A DNA stretch of 64,000 nt from JAFNAG01 sp963739235 (GCA_963739235.1 CAVTZY010000024.1:1-64000); one strand, 5' to 3'. Shown: positions 18,147 through 29,294, counted from the stretch's first letter. The notes: a model not told the origin generated them from the letters alone. Made by a program: numbers and translations.

Positions 18147-21100
18147 CTAGAAATCGATGTAGGCGCGAATACGCATGGTGCGCGGACCTTGGAACGAGCT
18201 CAACCTTCCGAATGACGTGCTCGTGGTCGAAAGGGTCCCGTATCCGGTCTGGAACGGGTGGTTGAGGAAATTGGTTGCATCCAGCTTGAGTCCCATCTTG
18301 ACACGTTCGGTGATGGGGATCTCCTTGGTGACGCTCAGATCGAGCTGGTAGCTCCACTTGGCCTTATAAGGAATGGCGTAGCCGATGACGCCGGCGTTGG
18401 TGCCTTCCGTGAAGTACACGGGATTGACCGCTCCGTTGGACAGCTGGATGTCGGAGATGTTGGTGTGGAAGCACCGGCAGGAATAGTCGTAGTCGCCCAC
18501 GACTGTGTTCAGGCGATCGACGAGTTTGTCTACCGTCAATCCATTGCCGAACACGACGCCGCCATTCGCACCCAGGTTATTGAAGGTGGCATAGCCCCCG
18601 GTCAGGTACTGGGTCGCGCCGGAGATGAACCTGTGAATGCCGCCGACCTGCCAATGACTGACGATCCGGGACAGAATCCCGTTAGACGGGTTAAACAAGC
18701 GCCCAGGACCCATCGGCAAATCATACTGCCAGTAAGTCGTAATGTTGTGGCGGTGGTCGAAGCCCGTATCGTTATAGCTGAGATGTGCGTTGCGCAGCGT
18801 GATCCATGTGTCCTCGGCGGCCTGGCCTTGCTCGTTCCCCTGGGTGCCCAGCATGTGGCTCCAGGTATAGGCAAAGTTGAGCATCAAACCGCGGCTCATG
18901 GATTTCCTCAATTCCACCTGCAAGCTGTTATAGTTGTTGTCGCCGTTGGAATCCTGGTAATTCAGGCTGCTGGTGAAGGGATTCGCCTTGAGAAAGTTCA
19001 TCGGGTATTTCGTCACGGTCGTATAGCCGAGAGCTGCGCAGGGAGCGAAGTTCCCGCCGACCAGCCGGCAATAAAGGCTGGGGCCGGTCGTGCTCCCCAA
19101 CGTGCCCGCAAAGTCACCCGCCTGCCCGCGATCGAGATACTGAATATAGGAACTGCTCGTCCACGAGGAACCCGAGCTCAGAGCCGGTTGACTGCCGTTG
19201 GCCCCAAACGCGGTCTCGAAGATCGGCAGCGCCGCCTGGCCGGCCAGGCTCCGGTTTTGAAAACTGGTCACGCCGGCAGCCCGGTTGATGGCGAGGTTTT
19301 TCTGTGCGTTAATAAACTCGGGCAGGAATCCGTTCTCCAGGATGTTGATTTCCTGGAGGTTCTGCATGTGCCACATGTGCGTCGACTTGTTGCCCACGTA
19401 GCGGACTTCGAGCACCATTCCCTTCGCCACTTCCCGCTGAATGCCGAGAGACCAGCTGGAGGTGTACGGCGATTTCAGGTCCTGGTTGAAGTAATTGATG
19501 CTTCGGCCGCCTTTGAGCACGTAGTCGGACAGCGGCATCGCCAGTCCGAATTCCGTAGGATTCTTCGAAAACGTCGGAGTAGGGCTGCTTAGGAAAAGGG
19601 TGCCCGGCGCGAAATCGACGTTTGCCGTCGAGCTGATCGATTGGGTCCCCGCGGACAGGTAGTTGCCGATCGAATTCAGCCCTTCGTTATAGTACGTCAT
19701 GCCGAAGCTCGACCGGATAACCGTCTTGTTGCCCCCTAAGATCTTCCCAAGGATGCCATGGCTGACATTCGGGTTCCAGGCGATCCCGAAGTTCGGCGCC
19801 GGATTGACGAGATCCGCGTTGTAGGTCTTGGTGTCGATGGCGAATCCCGGATTCATGTTGCCGCCCAGGACGCCCGGCTGGAAATTCCCCTGGGATGGTC
19901 CCCAGAAGCTCCCGTCCGTCGCCATGGTATAGATCGGTTTCGTTCCATGAATCGTACCGTCCAGCTGCCAACGCAGTCCGTAATTCAGCGTCAGCTGCGG
20001 GGTCAGCCGGAAAGAATCCTGCGCATACAGCCCCATGGTCTTGAAACCGATGTAGGTCGGAATCGGGGCGAATTTCTCAAACTTCAGAGTATCCGGATTC
20101 ACGTTAAGCGTGGTGCTGATGCCGGTCAGTCGGCCGGTCAGCATCGCATACAGGCTTCTGACGTTGCCCATGTCGCTAGTGGTCGTGCTGGCGTTAGCAG
20201 CAAGCATGGCGTTATACAGAACGTTATAGACTGGGTCATCGCTGCTTACGCCCAGGCTGGGTTGCGTCACCCCTGAAGAGTTGCCATAATATTGCGACCA
20301 GAAATTGGTGTACAGGAAGGATCCGCCCACCCTGATCGTGTGCCGGCCTTTGACCCAGCTCAGGTTATCCTTGATTTCCCACACCGGGTTGTTCCGGTTA
20401 TCCTGGGCATAATTGGATATGTAGGGAGCGGCGGTGTTGTTATTGAGGTTCTGGTAGAACGGCAGGCTGATTCGTTGGTCGTTCGGCCACCTGTGGATGT
20501 CATATCCGGGGGCGAACAACTCCCAATTCATCTGGTTTCCGAAGGTGAAATTGTTGACCATCTTGGGAGAGATCGTCCAATCCACCGCGTTGCTGATGAC
20601 CCAGACGTTCGCCGTACTTACGTCCTGATAGAATGAACTCTTGAAGGCTTCATCTCCCGGATAGTTGGGGGCTCCGTCAAATAATGAATCCCGGTAGTTC
20701 CATGCCCCGTGCCAGGATATGCTCGGAGTGATCTGATAATCCAGGCGCACTGTCGGGTAATAGGCGCGGGAATAGGGGCTGTAGTTCCAGTACATCGTCC
20801 GCTGGAAAGGATAAGTCGTGCTGTCCTGGAAACTGGTGCCCGGCGTCGATTCCGTCGCTGTGATCTGGTCCAGCATGCCTTTGATCGTGGGATCGATCGC
20901 GGTCCTGAATCCGGCCGCGCCGGCGACATCGAGCACGTTGAACGTGCGGGTCGCGCCGCTCTTGTCGATGAACCGGTAAATCCCGTTCAAGGCTTCATGC
21001 TGCAACACGGTGTTGGAACGCCGGCTGGTGCTCGGCTGTGGATTGGCCTCGAAGTAGGCGAAGAAATACAGCTTGTTCTTGAAAAACGGGATAAAGTGAA

Positions 21101-21998
21101 GCGCCGGACCGCCAACACTCCCCACGGCATAGTTCTGTCTCGTCTTCGGCTTGAATTGGGTTTTGTCGTAGGCGTAGGCTTCCTTGGTCATGTATGGCCA
21201 GGCGTTCAAAAATTCATTATGCCACTGCTCCAGCAGCCGGAAATGGTACTGGTCGGTGCCGCGCTTGGTGACCATCTGAATCGACATGGCGCCCTGGCCT
21301 GCAGATTGAGCATCCATCCCGCTTGTCTGGACCGTAAGCTCCTCCATGGCATCGATACGTGTCGGGGCAAACTGGAAGAAGCTCGTACCGCCGCTCTTGA
21401 ACCGCTGCGAATTGTTGTTGACGCCGTCAACGGTGATGTTCAACGACGCGTTCGGCAAGCCGTTAAACGTGGTGTAACGATCCCCGCCGGCCGAATTCGC
21501 TCCCGGCATCAGCAGGGCGAAATACAGCGAATCGCGGCTCGAGTACGGCAGGGTCTGGATATTGGTGTTCTTGATCGTGCTGCCGACGGCGTTCGATGTC
21601 AACTCGAGTTGAACTCCGGCGGCAGTCACCTCGACCGTCGTGGTGATGTTGCCGACTTTCATGTTCACCGAAAGGTCGGTGGTGCGGCCGGCGTTGATGA
21701 CAATTCCGTCGATTACGGCTTTCTGGAATCCGTTGGCTGTGGCCGTCAGCTCATAGGTGCCGTTCATCAGGATGGGAAAGATGTAGGAGCCATCGCTGCC
21801 GGACTGTGCAGTCTTCTCAATGCCGGTTGCAGTGTCCTTCAGCGTAAGGCTAACATTTGGAATCACGGCTCCCGACGGATCCTTTACCAGGCCGCGCAGA
21901 GCCGTAGGTGATGTCTGAGCAATTGCCGGCGATGCTGAGAAGACCAGAATCCCAGCCAGCGTTAATGCCGCAAATGCCCGCAGTGCAGAGCGATTCAT
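18147..21998 (-). CDS. TonB-dependent receptor with carboxypeptidase-regulatory-like N-domain
   Basis: ATG 21998 has AGGAGG upstream. The 1283-residue protein has a signal peptide (1-27), a CarboxypepD_reg domain (about 33-115, GLVKDPSGAVIPNVSLTL), a plug (about 120-245, with SSRDSLYFALLMPGANSAGG) and a large barrel ending in RIRAYIDF. It is the second receptor of this type in the window and only distantly similar to the one at 5858. It presumably imports a large ligand in a TonB/ExbBD-dependent way. A strong terminator follows. No degradative gene is adjacent, so the ligand is unknown. Confidence 0.9.
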   Translation of the reverse strand: MNRSALRAFAALTLAGILVFSASPAIAQTSPTALRGLVKDPSGAVIPNVSLTLKDTATGIEKTAQSGSDGSYIFPILMNGTYELTATANGFQKAVIDGIVINAGRTTDLSVNMKVGNITTTVEVTAAGVQLELTSNAVGSTIKNTNIQTLPYSSRDSLYFALLMPGANSAGGDRYTTFNGLPNASLNITVDGVNNNSQRFKSGGTSFFQFAPTRIDAMEELTVQTSGMDAQSAGQGAMSIQMVTKRGTDQYHFRLLEQWHNEFLNAWPYMTKEAYAYDKTQFKPKTRQNYAVGSVGGPALHFIPFFKNKLYFFAYFEANPQPSTSRRSNTVLQHEALNGIYRFIDKSGATRTFNVLDVAGAAGFRTAIDPTIKGMLDQITATESTPGTSFQDSTTYPFQRTMYWNYSPYSRAYYPTVRLDYQITPSISWHGAWNYRDSLFDGAPNYPGDEAFKSSFYQDVSTANVWVISNAVDWTISPKMVNNFTFGNQMNWELFAPGYDIHRWPNDQRISLPFYQNLNNNTAAPYISNYAQDNRNNPVWEIKDNLSWVKGRHTIRVGGSFLYTNFWSQYYGNSSGVTQPSLGVSSDDPVYNVLYNAMLAANASTTTSDMGNVRSLYAMLTGRLTGISTTLNVNPDTLKFEKFAPIPTYIGFKTMGLYAQDSFRLTPQLTLNYGLRWQLDGTIHGTKPIYTMATDGSFWGPSQGNFQPGVLGGNMNPGFAIDTKTYNADLVNPAPNFGIAWNPNVSHGILGKILGGNKTVIRSSFGMTYYNEGLNSIGNYLSAGTQSISSTANVDFAPGTLFLSSPTPTFSKNPTEFGLAMPLSDYVLKGGRSINYFNQDLKSPYTSSWSLGIQREVAKGMVLEVRYVGNKSTHMWHMQNLQEINILENGFLPEFINAQKNLAINRAAGVTSFQNRSLAGQAALPIFETAFGANGSQPALSSGSSWTSSSYIQYLDRGQAGDFAGTLGSTTGPSLYCRLVGGNFAPCAALGYTTVTKYPMNFLKANPFTSSLNYQDSNGDNNYNSLQVELRKSMSRGLMLNFAYTWSHMLGTQGNEQGQAAEDTWITLRNAHLSYNDTGFDHRHNITTYWQYDLPMGPGRLFNPSNGILSRIVSHWQVGGIHRFISGATQYLTGGYATFNNLGANGGVVFGNGLTVDKLVDRLNTVVGDYDYSCRCFHTNISDIQLSNGAVNPVYFTEGTNAGVIGYAIPYKAKWSYQLDLSVTKEIPITERVKMGLKLDATNFLNHPFQTGYGTLSTTSTSFGRLSSFQGPRTMRIRAYIDF

Positions 21999-22012
21999 AT
22001 CGCCTCCTAAAT

Positions 22013-22503
22013 GTCTGATTCTCGGGATCCCCTACTCAGTAAGGGTGTTTTTTTCCCCGGTACATGGCAGAAAACCCCTTCCAAGCACGATGCCAACGAT
22101 GATTTCGCCCGCCGGGAGTCAGAGAGTGACCTTCGGAGACCGAAGGCTCACAGCGGCGATCTTAGGCAATGCAGAGAGAGTTTGTCAATCAAATATTAAA
22201 TTTTCCTTACGAATTGAGCAATCCCTCAACGTACCTGATAATCAATCGCCCAAACTTTGCCAATGCAGATAGATCTGCAATTTCCAATAATGCAATTACA
22301 TTTCATCTTAACTGCCCAAACTGGGTTGATGACAGGTTCCGGCAACTTATTGCCACGCACACCTCGGGGAGAATTCTATCGAGCGCAGGTATTTACAGGT
22401 TGACCGTACAATCCCTGGCGTGGAAATCGCAGCAACCGACGGAGCGGATTCGACACAACGCTTGGACCCGGCGCCTGCCATAAAAACCCATAGATGCAGG
22501 CTG
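22013..22503. other. AT-rich intergenic region, promoter zone of the TonB receptor
   Basis: About 490 nt without a coding frame. The part from 22160 to 22330 is markedly AT-rich compared with its surroundings and probably contains the receptor promoter. No dyad clear enough to name was found. Confidence 0.35.
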
Positions 22504-22767
22504 CTAAAGACTGGGGCGACCCTCGTTGGGATTAGGACTCGATGTTCTCAGGTTCTGCAGTTCGCGCTCGATGGGCCAGTCCGTGAAGGCGAGGATGAAC
22601 ATCATGACCAGGTTGACGATGGGGAAAAACATCAGGCAGCCCATCGCCGGGTGGAAGCCGGCTTTTTTGTAAATAAAAAACCAGGGGATCATGGCCGCCA
22701 GCGCGACAACGAAAATGATGACAATCAGGAAAATTGGGACGAAGGGCAATAGCGAAGAATCAAACAT
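22504..22767 (-). CDS. Small two-helix membrane protein
   Basis: ATG 22767 with GAGGAGG upstream sets the start of an 87-residue protein. Two membrane helices (about 7-30 and 42-60) are followed by a cytoplasmic tail with DWPIERELQNLR. The layout (FxIYKKAGFHPAMGCLMFFPIVNLVMMF) resembles a small uncharacterised inner-membrane family seen in several phyla. It follows the DUF2007-like gene by 100 nt and the TolC gene on the same strand, suggesting one operon. Confidence 0.6.
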   Translation of the reverse strand: MFDSSLLPFVPIFLIVIIFVVALAAMIPWFFIYKKAGFHPAMGCLMFFPIVNLVMMFILAFTDWPIERELQNLRTSSPNPNEGRPSL

Positions 22768-22867
22768 GCGTTCCTCCTCTGCTGTTTTCTGATTTGTGCT
22801 CCAAGGCAAATGCGGAGGCGCCGGCGATTCATAACCTTCTGAGCGCAGAATGTCTCCGCGTTTCCGG

Positions 22868-23158
22868 CTATTCGGCCTCATCTTCCCCAGGATCATTCAA
22901 GCCATCTGCCGCATCGCTTTCCTGCTCGCGCAGCACCGCCTTGGCAGCTTCAAGCTGGGATTCCAGAACCTTGATCCGAATTGCGGCGAGCCCGTTCACC
23001 GTGAACGGATAAATGTTGTGGGGAACCTGGGTGAGGAGAGCGCAATGGATGCCGGACTCTTCGAGGAGGCTCTTCACGATGTTGGCCTCCGCTTCGCTCT
23101 GGGTCGTCATCAATACAACGAGTTTGTCGTGATCCAAATGCTCTTCATGATCGGTCAT
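22868..23158 (-). CDS. DUF2007-like small protein
   Basis: The 96-residue protein carries the DUF2007 pattern LVVLMTTQSEAEANIVKSLLEESGI, then a beta strand pair and ...IRIKVLESQLEAAKAVLRE. This fold resembles the PII/ACT-like ferredoxin type and is proposed to have a signalling role; no ligand is proven. The acidic tail DDAADGLNDPGEDEAE-like end is low complexity. The gene lies 62 nt downstream of the TolC gene. Confidence 0.65.
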   Translation of the reverse strand: MTDHEEHLDHDKLVVLMTTQSEAEANIVKSLLEESGIHCALLTQVPHNIYPFTVNGLAAIRIKVLESQLEAAKAVLREQESDAADGLNDPGEDEAE

Positions 23159-23220
23159 ACGGACGTCCTCTCAAGACCGCGGGCCGCAGGCGACTGGCCG
23201 GCAATCCACTCCCGCCGAAA

Positions 23221-24912
23221 TCACTTAAAGGCACTCAGTCCTTTGCCGGTGCCTTTGGCAATTTCGAAGTCGTTGGATTCGAGCAGGTTATACATGTTCT
23301 GCTCCAGGGTGATGATCGCCTTTTTATAGGTGACCAGCGCCTGCAATTCCGCAAACTGCGCGGCTGAGAGATCCGCCTGGCGCTGAAGCACTTGAAAGTT
23401 CTGGCTCATGCCGGCTTGAAACCGCTGGGTTTCGCCATCGAGCTGTTCCTGCGCGAAGCGGAGCGAAACCTTGGCGGTTTCCACGCGTTGACGGCTGGTT
23501 TCGAGAGATTCTACCGCGTTGCGGACCTGAACGATGATGCTCTGCTCGGTCTTCGTCCGGTTCATCATCAGCTGGCGTTTCGCGATCTGCGTTTGAGCCA
23601 GCTGTGCATCGACGGTTCTGCTCTTGAGTGGGATCTGAATATTGAAGCCCACGGTCCAGTTGATGAGCCCTTCGGTAAAGACCGTCTTGTAAGCGGTCGG
23701 AAGGCCGCCGACAAACTGCGTCGGGATCGACGGGACGCCGGAACTAAAAGACTGCGGTCCTGCGGTTCCATTCGATCCGAAAGTGCCGACAACGTCGAAC
23801 TGCCACTTTTTCATATTGACCTGCGTTTGTAAGGTGATGTCGTTCTGTTGCAGCTGAAAATCGTACTGTTCCAATTCCGGACGATTTTTCAGCGCTGTGT
23901 TGATGGCGTCGCCGAGACCCACCTGATATTCCTTGAAGTCGGGGGATTCGGTCGGGACGACAGTCTGGTGCCAGATGTCGGCGTTGCGGTCACTGGAGAT
24001 CATATTCCTCAAGGCATTCTCGGTGCTGAGAATGGTCTCTCTGGCCTGGATTAAATCGATTTCACGCGTGGCCTGGGTCGCCAGGGCCTCTGTGACGGTG
24101 ATCGAAGCCAGCGTGCCGATTTCGACCTTGGCCTCGTTCTGTTCAACCGTCAGTCTGGCCAGTTCTACGGACTGGCGCTTGATATCGAAGTTGCGGATTG
24201 CTCCCGCCAAATCCCAATACAGGCCTTGGATCGATGCCACCGTGTTGGTTACTCCTTGCTTGAACTTGCTGTCGTTGGTTTTGATGTCCAGGTTATAGAG
24301 CCTGATGTTGCCGCGGGTCTGGTCGATGCGGAAATTCCTGAACAATGGTTGCGTGACCTGAATCTGAGTGCTCGCCGAGAATTGGGGAGTGAACAGGGTG
24401 GCCAGCTGGTTGGTATCGCTGCGGCTGGAGTTGAAAATCGCGGTAATCGTGCCGCCGGTGGGAACATTCTGGACGATCGAGAAATTCCAGTTGGAGGTAT
24501 CCCGTTGGTTAAAACCCGTGGCTGACCGGTTGGTGATGTTGGTATTGGCTGACTTGCTCCTGCCCGTCGCCGCAGCGATGTTGATGGTAGGATCATAAAA
24601 CCCATAGGTTTGGGTCACCCGCTGCTGGTACAAGGCCTCGTTGGTCTCGGAGATCGCGATATCCAGGTTGTTTTGCAGGGCGAGCTTCGTAAGTTCTTTC
24701 AAGGATATGCGCAGCGCCGTCCCATCCTTTATCGCCTGCTCGATGGGGCTCACGAGAGAGACCGGAGCCTGTTCAGATTGGACGCCTTGTTTCGGCTCCT
24801 GTGGCCATGCCCGCGAGGATGGATTCCAAGCCACACTGATCGAGAAGGAAATGACCGCGAATACGGCATACCCATAGCGATTGCCCCACGCTGGGGAGTC
24901 AAAGATCTTCAT
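23221..24912 (-). CDS. TolC-family outer-membrane efflux protein
   Basis: The 563-residue protein has an N-terminal signal/anchor, then two OEP repeats of alternating long helices and beta segments (LTKLALQNNLDIAISETNEAL ... ALKNRPELEQYDFQLQQNDI). Together these form the trimeric outer-membrane channel and periplasmic tunnel used by RND, ABC or MFS pumps. No pump or membrane-fusion gene is adjacent, so the inner-membrane partner must be elsewhere. AAGGAG precedes the ATG at 24912. It is the first gene of a likely three-gene unit. Confidence 0.85.
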   Translation of the reverse strand: MKIFDSPAWGNRYGYAVFAVISFSISVAWNPSSRAWPQEPKQGVQSEQAPVSLVSPIEQAIKDGTALRISLKELTKLALQNNLDIAISETNEALYQQRVTQTYGFYDPTINIAAATGRSKSANTNITNRSATGFNQRDTSNWNFSIVQNVPTGGTITAIFNSSRSDTNQLATLFTPQFSASTQIQVTQPLFRNFRIDQTRGNIRLYNLDIKTNDSKFKQGVTNTVASIQGLYWDLAGAIRNFDIKRQSVELARLTVEQNEAKVEIGTLASITVTEALATQATREIDLIQARETILSTENALRNMISSDRNADIWHQTVVPTESPDFKEYQVGLGDAINTALKNRPELEQYDFQLQQNDITLQTQVNMKKWQFDVVGTFGSNGTAGPQSFSSGVPSIPTQFVGGLPTAYKTVFTEGLINWTVGFNIQIPLKSRTVDAQLAQTQIAKRQLMMNRTKTEQSIIVQVRNAVESLETSRQRVETAKVSLRFAQEQLDGETQRFQAGMSQNFQVLQRQADLSAAQFAELQALVTYKKAIITLEQNMYNLLESNDFEIAKGTGKGLSAFK

Positions 24913-25448
24913 AAAGCACTCCTTACCTAGGCCTCACCGAAAAATGATGCTGAGACTGGATACGATAGGGCATGCAGCAAGTTTCAACAAGAAAAAAGCC
25001 GATCGGGTGGTTTTGGATGAACCGCTGGGCGCGAGAGAAATACTGCCCTTTTAGTTTGGCTGGAATCCCGCCCCTAAGATGCAATGCGCGAAGTTTTCCC
25101 GGAGGGAGTAACTTGATTTTTTCTTTGCCGCCTCAGGGTCCGTCGTAGCTTACCGGCTGACCGCGGGCGCACCCAAGTGCAGAAAGATTAATGGTCTTTT
25201 TAAGGCAGCCACGTTTGACACGAAGCGCCGCCTGTCGGAGCCGGCAAAGGTTCGCGCCATTCGTGGTTGCCTTTACAGTTTTGAGCCGAGTTATTTTCGA
25301 AGCAGACATTGATCTGTCCTGACGCGACTTGGCAATATTGAATCTTCCTGGATCGACTCCAGTGGCGGCGCCTCTTCGCATATAATGTCTTTTGCTTTCC
25401 AGGGTCTTCTGGTAGAGTCGCGCGCATTCTCACAAAAGGATACCGGCC
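24913..25448. other. Intergenic, divergent promoter region, no gene seen
   Basis: This 536-nt gap between the divergent TolC and symporter genes has short frames without coding character. No riboswitch, tRNA or strong terminator was recognised. Confidence 0.35.
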
Positions 25449-27262
25449 ATGCACCTGCAATTGATCGATTGGATCATTGTCGCCTTTACCCTTGGCATCT
25501 GTTTCATCCCCGCGCTGTTTTTCGGCAAACGCGCAGGCAAGAGCACGTCGGAGTTTTTTGTTTCCGGCCGTTCTGTGCCATGGTGGCTGGCAGGGCTCTC
25601 GATGGTGGCCACGACATTCAGCAGCGACACGCCGAACCTGGTGACCGACATCGTCCGCCGCAACGGTGTGGCAGGGAACTGGGTATGGTGGGCGTTTGTA
25701 TTGACCGGAATATCAACCGTTTTTTTCTACGCGCAATTGTGGCGGCGTTCGGGGGTGATGACGGATCTGGAGTTCTATGAGATCCGCTATTCGGGGAAGG
25801 CGGCCAGTTTCGTGCGCGGATTCCGCTCGGTCTACCTGGGGCTGTTCTTCAACTGCATGATCATGGCGACGGTGAATCTGGCAGCCTGCAAGATCGCGGG
25901 AGTTCTGTTCGGCCTGCCGCGGTGGCAGACTCTGCTGATCTGCGGCGTCCTCAACGTGGTCTTTGCCACGCACTCCGGATTGTGGGGCGTGCTGGTGATC
26001 GACATGATCCAGTTTTTTATCAAGATGACGGCGGTGATCGCCGCGGCCTACTTCGCCCTGAACTGCCGCAAGTCGGCGGGCTTGCACGGGATGGTGGAGA
26101 AGCTATCCGCTCTGAAGGGCCCGAACGGCTTGAATTATCTGAACATCCTCCCGGATTTCACCAACAACTGGGATCTTGCCGTGGCTGTCTTTATCATGCC
26201 GATCGCGGTGCAATGGTGGGCGGTCTGGTATCCCGGCGCGGAACCGGGCGGCGGCAGCTACATCGCGCAACGCATGTTGGCCTCGAAATCGGAAAAGGAC
26301 TCGCTTGGGGCGGTATTGTTCTTCAACCTGGCGCATTATGTTCTGCGCCCGTGGCCATGGATCCTGGTGGCGCTGTGCTCTCTGATCATCTACCCCCAGT
26401 TGTCCGACATTCGAGAGGCTTTTCCGCATCTCGACCCGAGCCTGATCGGGCACGATATCGCCTATCCCGCAATGCTTAAATTCCTGCCGGTTGGCTTCAT
26501 CGGCCTGATGGTCGGCGGCCTGATCGCCGCCAACTCATCGACGATCCTCACCCATCTGAATTGGGGGCTTCCTATCTGGTGCACGACTTCTATCAGCGCT
26601 TCGTCAGGAAAAACAAGAGCGAAAAGCACTATGTGCTGGCCGGGCGCGTGGTGACGGTACTCCTGTTTTTCTGCGCTTCAGGGACGGTATATTTGCTGGA
26701 TACCGCTAAAGACGCCTTCGACATCATTCTCCAAGTTGGTGCCGGCACCGGGTTGCTTTACCTGGTGCGCTGGTTCTGGTGGCGGGTGAACGCATGGTGC
26801 GAGGTAGTGGCGATGGTTAGTTCCTTCGCCGTCTCGATCGTGCTGCTGGTGTTACATAAGAATGGCATCACCATGAGTACGCACATTGGATTGTTGATCA
26901 CCATTGCGGTCACCTCGATCTGCTGGATATCGACCGCCTTTCTTGGCCCGGAGACAGATCGGAAAACACTCATCGAGTTTTATAGGAAGGTAAAGCCTTT
27001 CGGCCCCGGCTGGACGGAAATCCGCAAGGAAGCCGGCGTCTCCATTGAAGAGGCGAAGGCGACCGGTCAAAACATTCCCCTGGGCCTACTCGGCTGGGTG
27101 GCCGGCTGCACGGTCATCTGGTCGGCGCTGTTCACGGTGGGCAACTTCTTGTACGGGCGCATGAATTATGCGCTGATGCTGCTCGCAGTGTTTACCGTCA
27201 GCGGCCTGGTCCTCTTGCGCGTGGTCAGCCGGGTCTGGGATGCCAGCAAGGGACGCCTCTGA
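25449..27262 (+). CDS. Sodium/solute symporter (SSS family), frameshifted
   Basis: The two frames 25449-26654 and 26561-27262 join into one protein of about 605 residues. It has multiple membrane helices, the N-terminal SSS pattern SEFFVSGRSVPWWLAGLSMVAT, and the conserved GLIAANSSTILTHLNWGASYLVHDFY segment. The break is at a run of five G (26563-26567): one more G restores LNWGASYLVHD. It should couple sodium entry to uptake of a sugar, organic acid or similar solute. The substrate is not predictable. The shift at a homopolymer is probably an assembly error. Confidence 0.8.
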
Positions 27263-27370
27263 GGGTATCCGAATACTTATAGAGTACGTATCACTCGGCA
27301 ATATCTTCTGCCCCTGTGATAAAATTGCTTTCAGCCTTGTGAATTCCTTGTCCTCGATCCGGAGGGTGTT

Positions 27371-29035
27371 GTGATCTACCGTCTGCGCGCAGCGTTTCTG
27401 CTTACCGTTCTTCTCAGTGTGATCGGGCCGAATGCTCACTCTCAGTCTGGCGTCAATCTTGTCGGGGAAAGCGTGGCGGCTCGCGTCGATAAGGTTTTTG
27501 AGCGCTACGCCAGGCAGGACTGCCCGGGGTGCGCGCTGGGAATAGCGCAGGACGGCAAGGTTGTTTACACCCACGGGTACGGCATGGCCAACCTGGAATA
27601 TTCGGCGCCGATTACTCCGGCAACCATTTTCGAGGCGGGATCAGTGTCGAAGCAGTTCACTACCGGCGCGATCCAGATTCTGGCACGCCAGGGCAAACTT
27701 TCACTCGATGACGACATCCGCAAGTATCTTCCCGAGGTTCCCGATTTCGGGCACAAGATTGCCATTCGGAACTTGCTGAATCACACCAGCGGTATACGCG
27801 ATCAGTGGGAGTTGCTCACGGTAATGGGCCGCCCTCCCGGCAGCGCCGTGCACACCCTCGAGGAGATCCTGGACCTTGTAAGCCGGCAGAAGGAACTGAA
27901 TTTCCCGCCCGGAGATGAATATCTCTATAGCAATACCGGTTTTTCGCTTCTCGCCTGGATTGTCAAAAGAGCGGGCGGCATGTCGCTGGCAGAATTCAGC
28001 GCTAAAGAGCTTTTCCAGCCGTTGGGAATGACGAGTACGCAGTGGCGGGACGATCATACGCGCATCGTGAAAGGCCGCGCCACCGCCTACAACGCGGGTA
28101 CACAAGGGGAGTATCATTCCAACATGTCCTTTACCAATGTCTACGGCAACGGCGGGCTGCTGACCACCGTGGGCGACATGCTGATCTGGAACGAGAACTT
28201 CGTCAATCCGCGCGTGATCGGCCAGGAGTATCTCGACCAGATGCAGGTGCGCAGCAGGCTCAACGACAAGAGTCCCATCCTCTACGGCCTTGGCCTTGAG
28301 ATCACGGAGTATAAGGGGGTCCGCGAAATCAGCCACAGCGGCTCCACCGCAGGATATCGCGCGTTTCTCGCCCGCTTCCCGGATCAGCACCTGTCGATAG
28401 CACTGTTGTGCAATCTAGCCAATGCCAATGCTGGCGCACTGGCGCGCCAGGTGGCCGAAGTTTTTCTGGAAGGCCGGCTCAAGGAACTCCCAAAGCCCGC
28501 GCGCGTTGAAACTCCAGCGACAGAAATCCAGCGACTGGCCGGGCTTTATCGGAACGCGTTAACAGATGGAGTACTGCGCCTCTCCTTCAGCAACGACAAG
28601 CTCCTCCTGGGAGCCGGATCGGCGAACGAACTGATACCGGTCGGGAAGAATCGTTTCGAAGGGGCCACCAGTACGCGATATGTTTTCACCATTGCTCAGC
28701 CAATTCGACTGGAAGTTGCTTCGGGAGAGGAACATCCAACGATTTATACCGCCGTGCCGGCTGCAACTCCCAGCGCAGAACAATTGGCCGGGTACGTCGG
28801 AACCTACTATAGCGAAGAGCTGGAAGTAACCTTTGTTATCATGGTACGTGACGGCAGGCTCATCCTCAAGCGGCGGCTTACGCCCGACACCGCACTCACA
28901 CCAACCTATGCCGACGCCTTCTCCGAAGGTGGGAGAAACATCCGCTTCATGCGCAATCGAGCCGGAGCGGTGGATGGCCTTACTCTGACCAGTGGCCGTG
29001 TCCTCCACCTCCGATTCATCCGCCGCCCAAATTAA
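27371..29035 (+). CDS. Secreted serine hydrolase, class C beta-lactamase/esterase family
   Basis: GTG 27371 with GGAGGG upstream gives 554 residues. Signal peptide about 1-25. The beta-lactamase fold carries SVSK (S91, K94), YSN (Y186, N188) and a HSG motif near residue 316, all three catalytic motifs of the AmpC/penicillin-binding-protein-like family. A C-terminal lipocalin-like beta domain (about 375-554) is common in secreted D-aminopeptidase/esterase members. It may act on D-amino acid peptides or esters; true beta-lactamase activity is not implied. It follows the symporter by about 110 nt and may share its solute context. Confidence 0.85.
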   Translation: MIYRLRAAFLLTVLLSVIGPNAHSQSGVNLVGESVAARVDKVFERYARQDCPGCALGIAQDGKVVYTHGYGMANLEYSAPITPATIFEAGSVSKQFTTGAIQILARQGKLSLDDDIRKYLPEVPDFGHKIAIRNLLNHTSGIRDQWELLTVMGRPPGSAVHTLEEILDLVSRQKELNFPPGDEYLYSNTGFSLLAWIVKRAGGMSLAEFSAKELFQPLGMTSTQWRDDHTRIVKGRATAYNAGTQGEYHSNMSFTNVYGNGGLLTTVGDMLIWNENFVNPRVIGQEYLDQMQVRSRLNDKSPILYGLGLEITEYKGVREISHSGSTAGYRAFLARFPDQHLSIALLCNLANANAGALARQVAEVFLEGRLKELPKPARVETPATEIQRLAGLYRNALTDGVLRLSFSNDKLLLGAGSANELIPVGKNRFEGATSTRYVFTIAQPIRLEVASGEEHPTIYTAVPAATPSAEQLAGYVGTYYSEELEVTFVIMVRDGRLILKRRLTPDTALTPTYADAFSEGGRNIRFMRNRAGAVDGLTLTSGRVLHLRFIRRPN

Positions 29036-29294
29036 GTGAATGAATAGAGGACCTGCTCACCAGAAATAACGCCCATTTCTCGGCAAAAATGTAATGAGGG
29101 GCTGAAGGTGCGCCGGCCTTTCACTCAGGATTTAGCACTCAGGACTCAGCATTCACCTGTGGAATTGACAGGATTAAGTTCCCTTAATGCTAATCTTTAT
29201 GAGGATTCTGCCGATCTCATTTCTGGGGGCGACCCTGGTAGTGGCGGTGAGCGCAGGCCCTGTCGGGTCAATGGGATGTGGAAAGGCAAACGAT

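Noticed and set aside
18258..19592. 444-residue plus-strand ORF
   Set aside because: Antisense to the TonB receptor with no coding signature; the receptor frame is clearly real.
24913..25448. Riboswitch before the symporter
   Set aside because: No conserved aptamer word or terminator was found.
26563..26567. Programmed frameshift in the symporter
   Set aside because: G-run, no slippery heptamer; other symporters have one frame.
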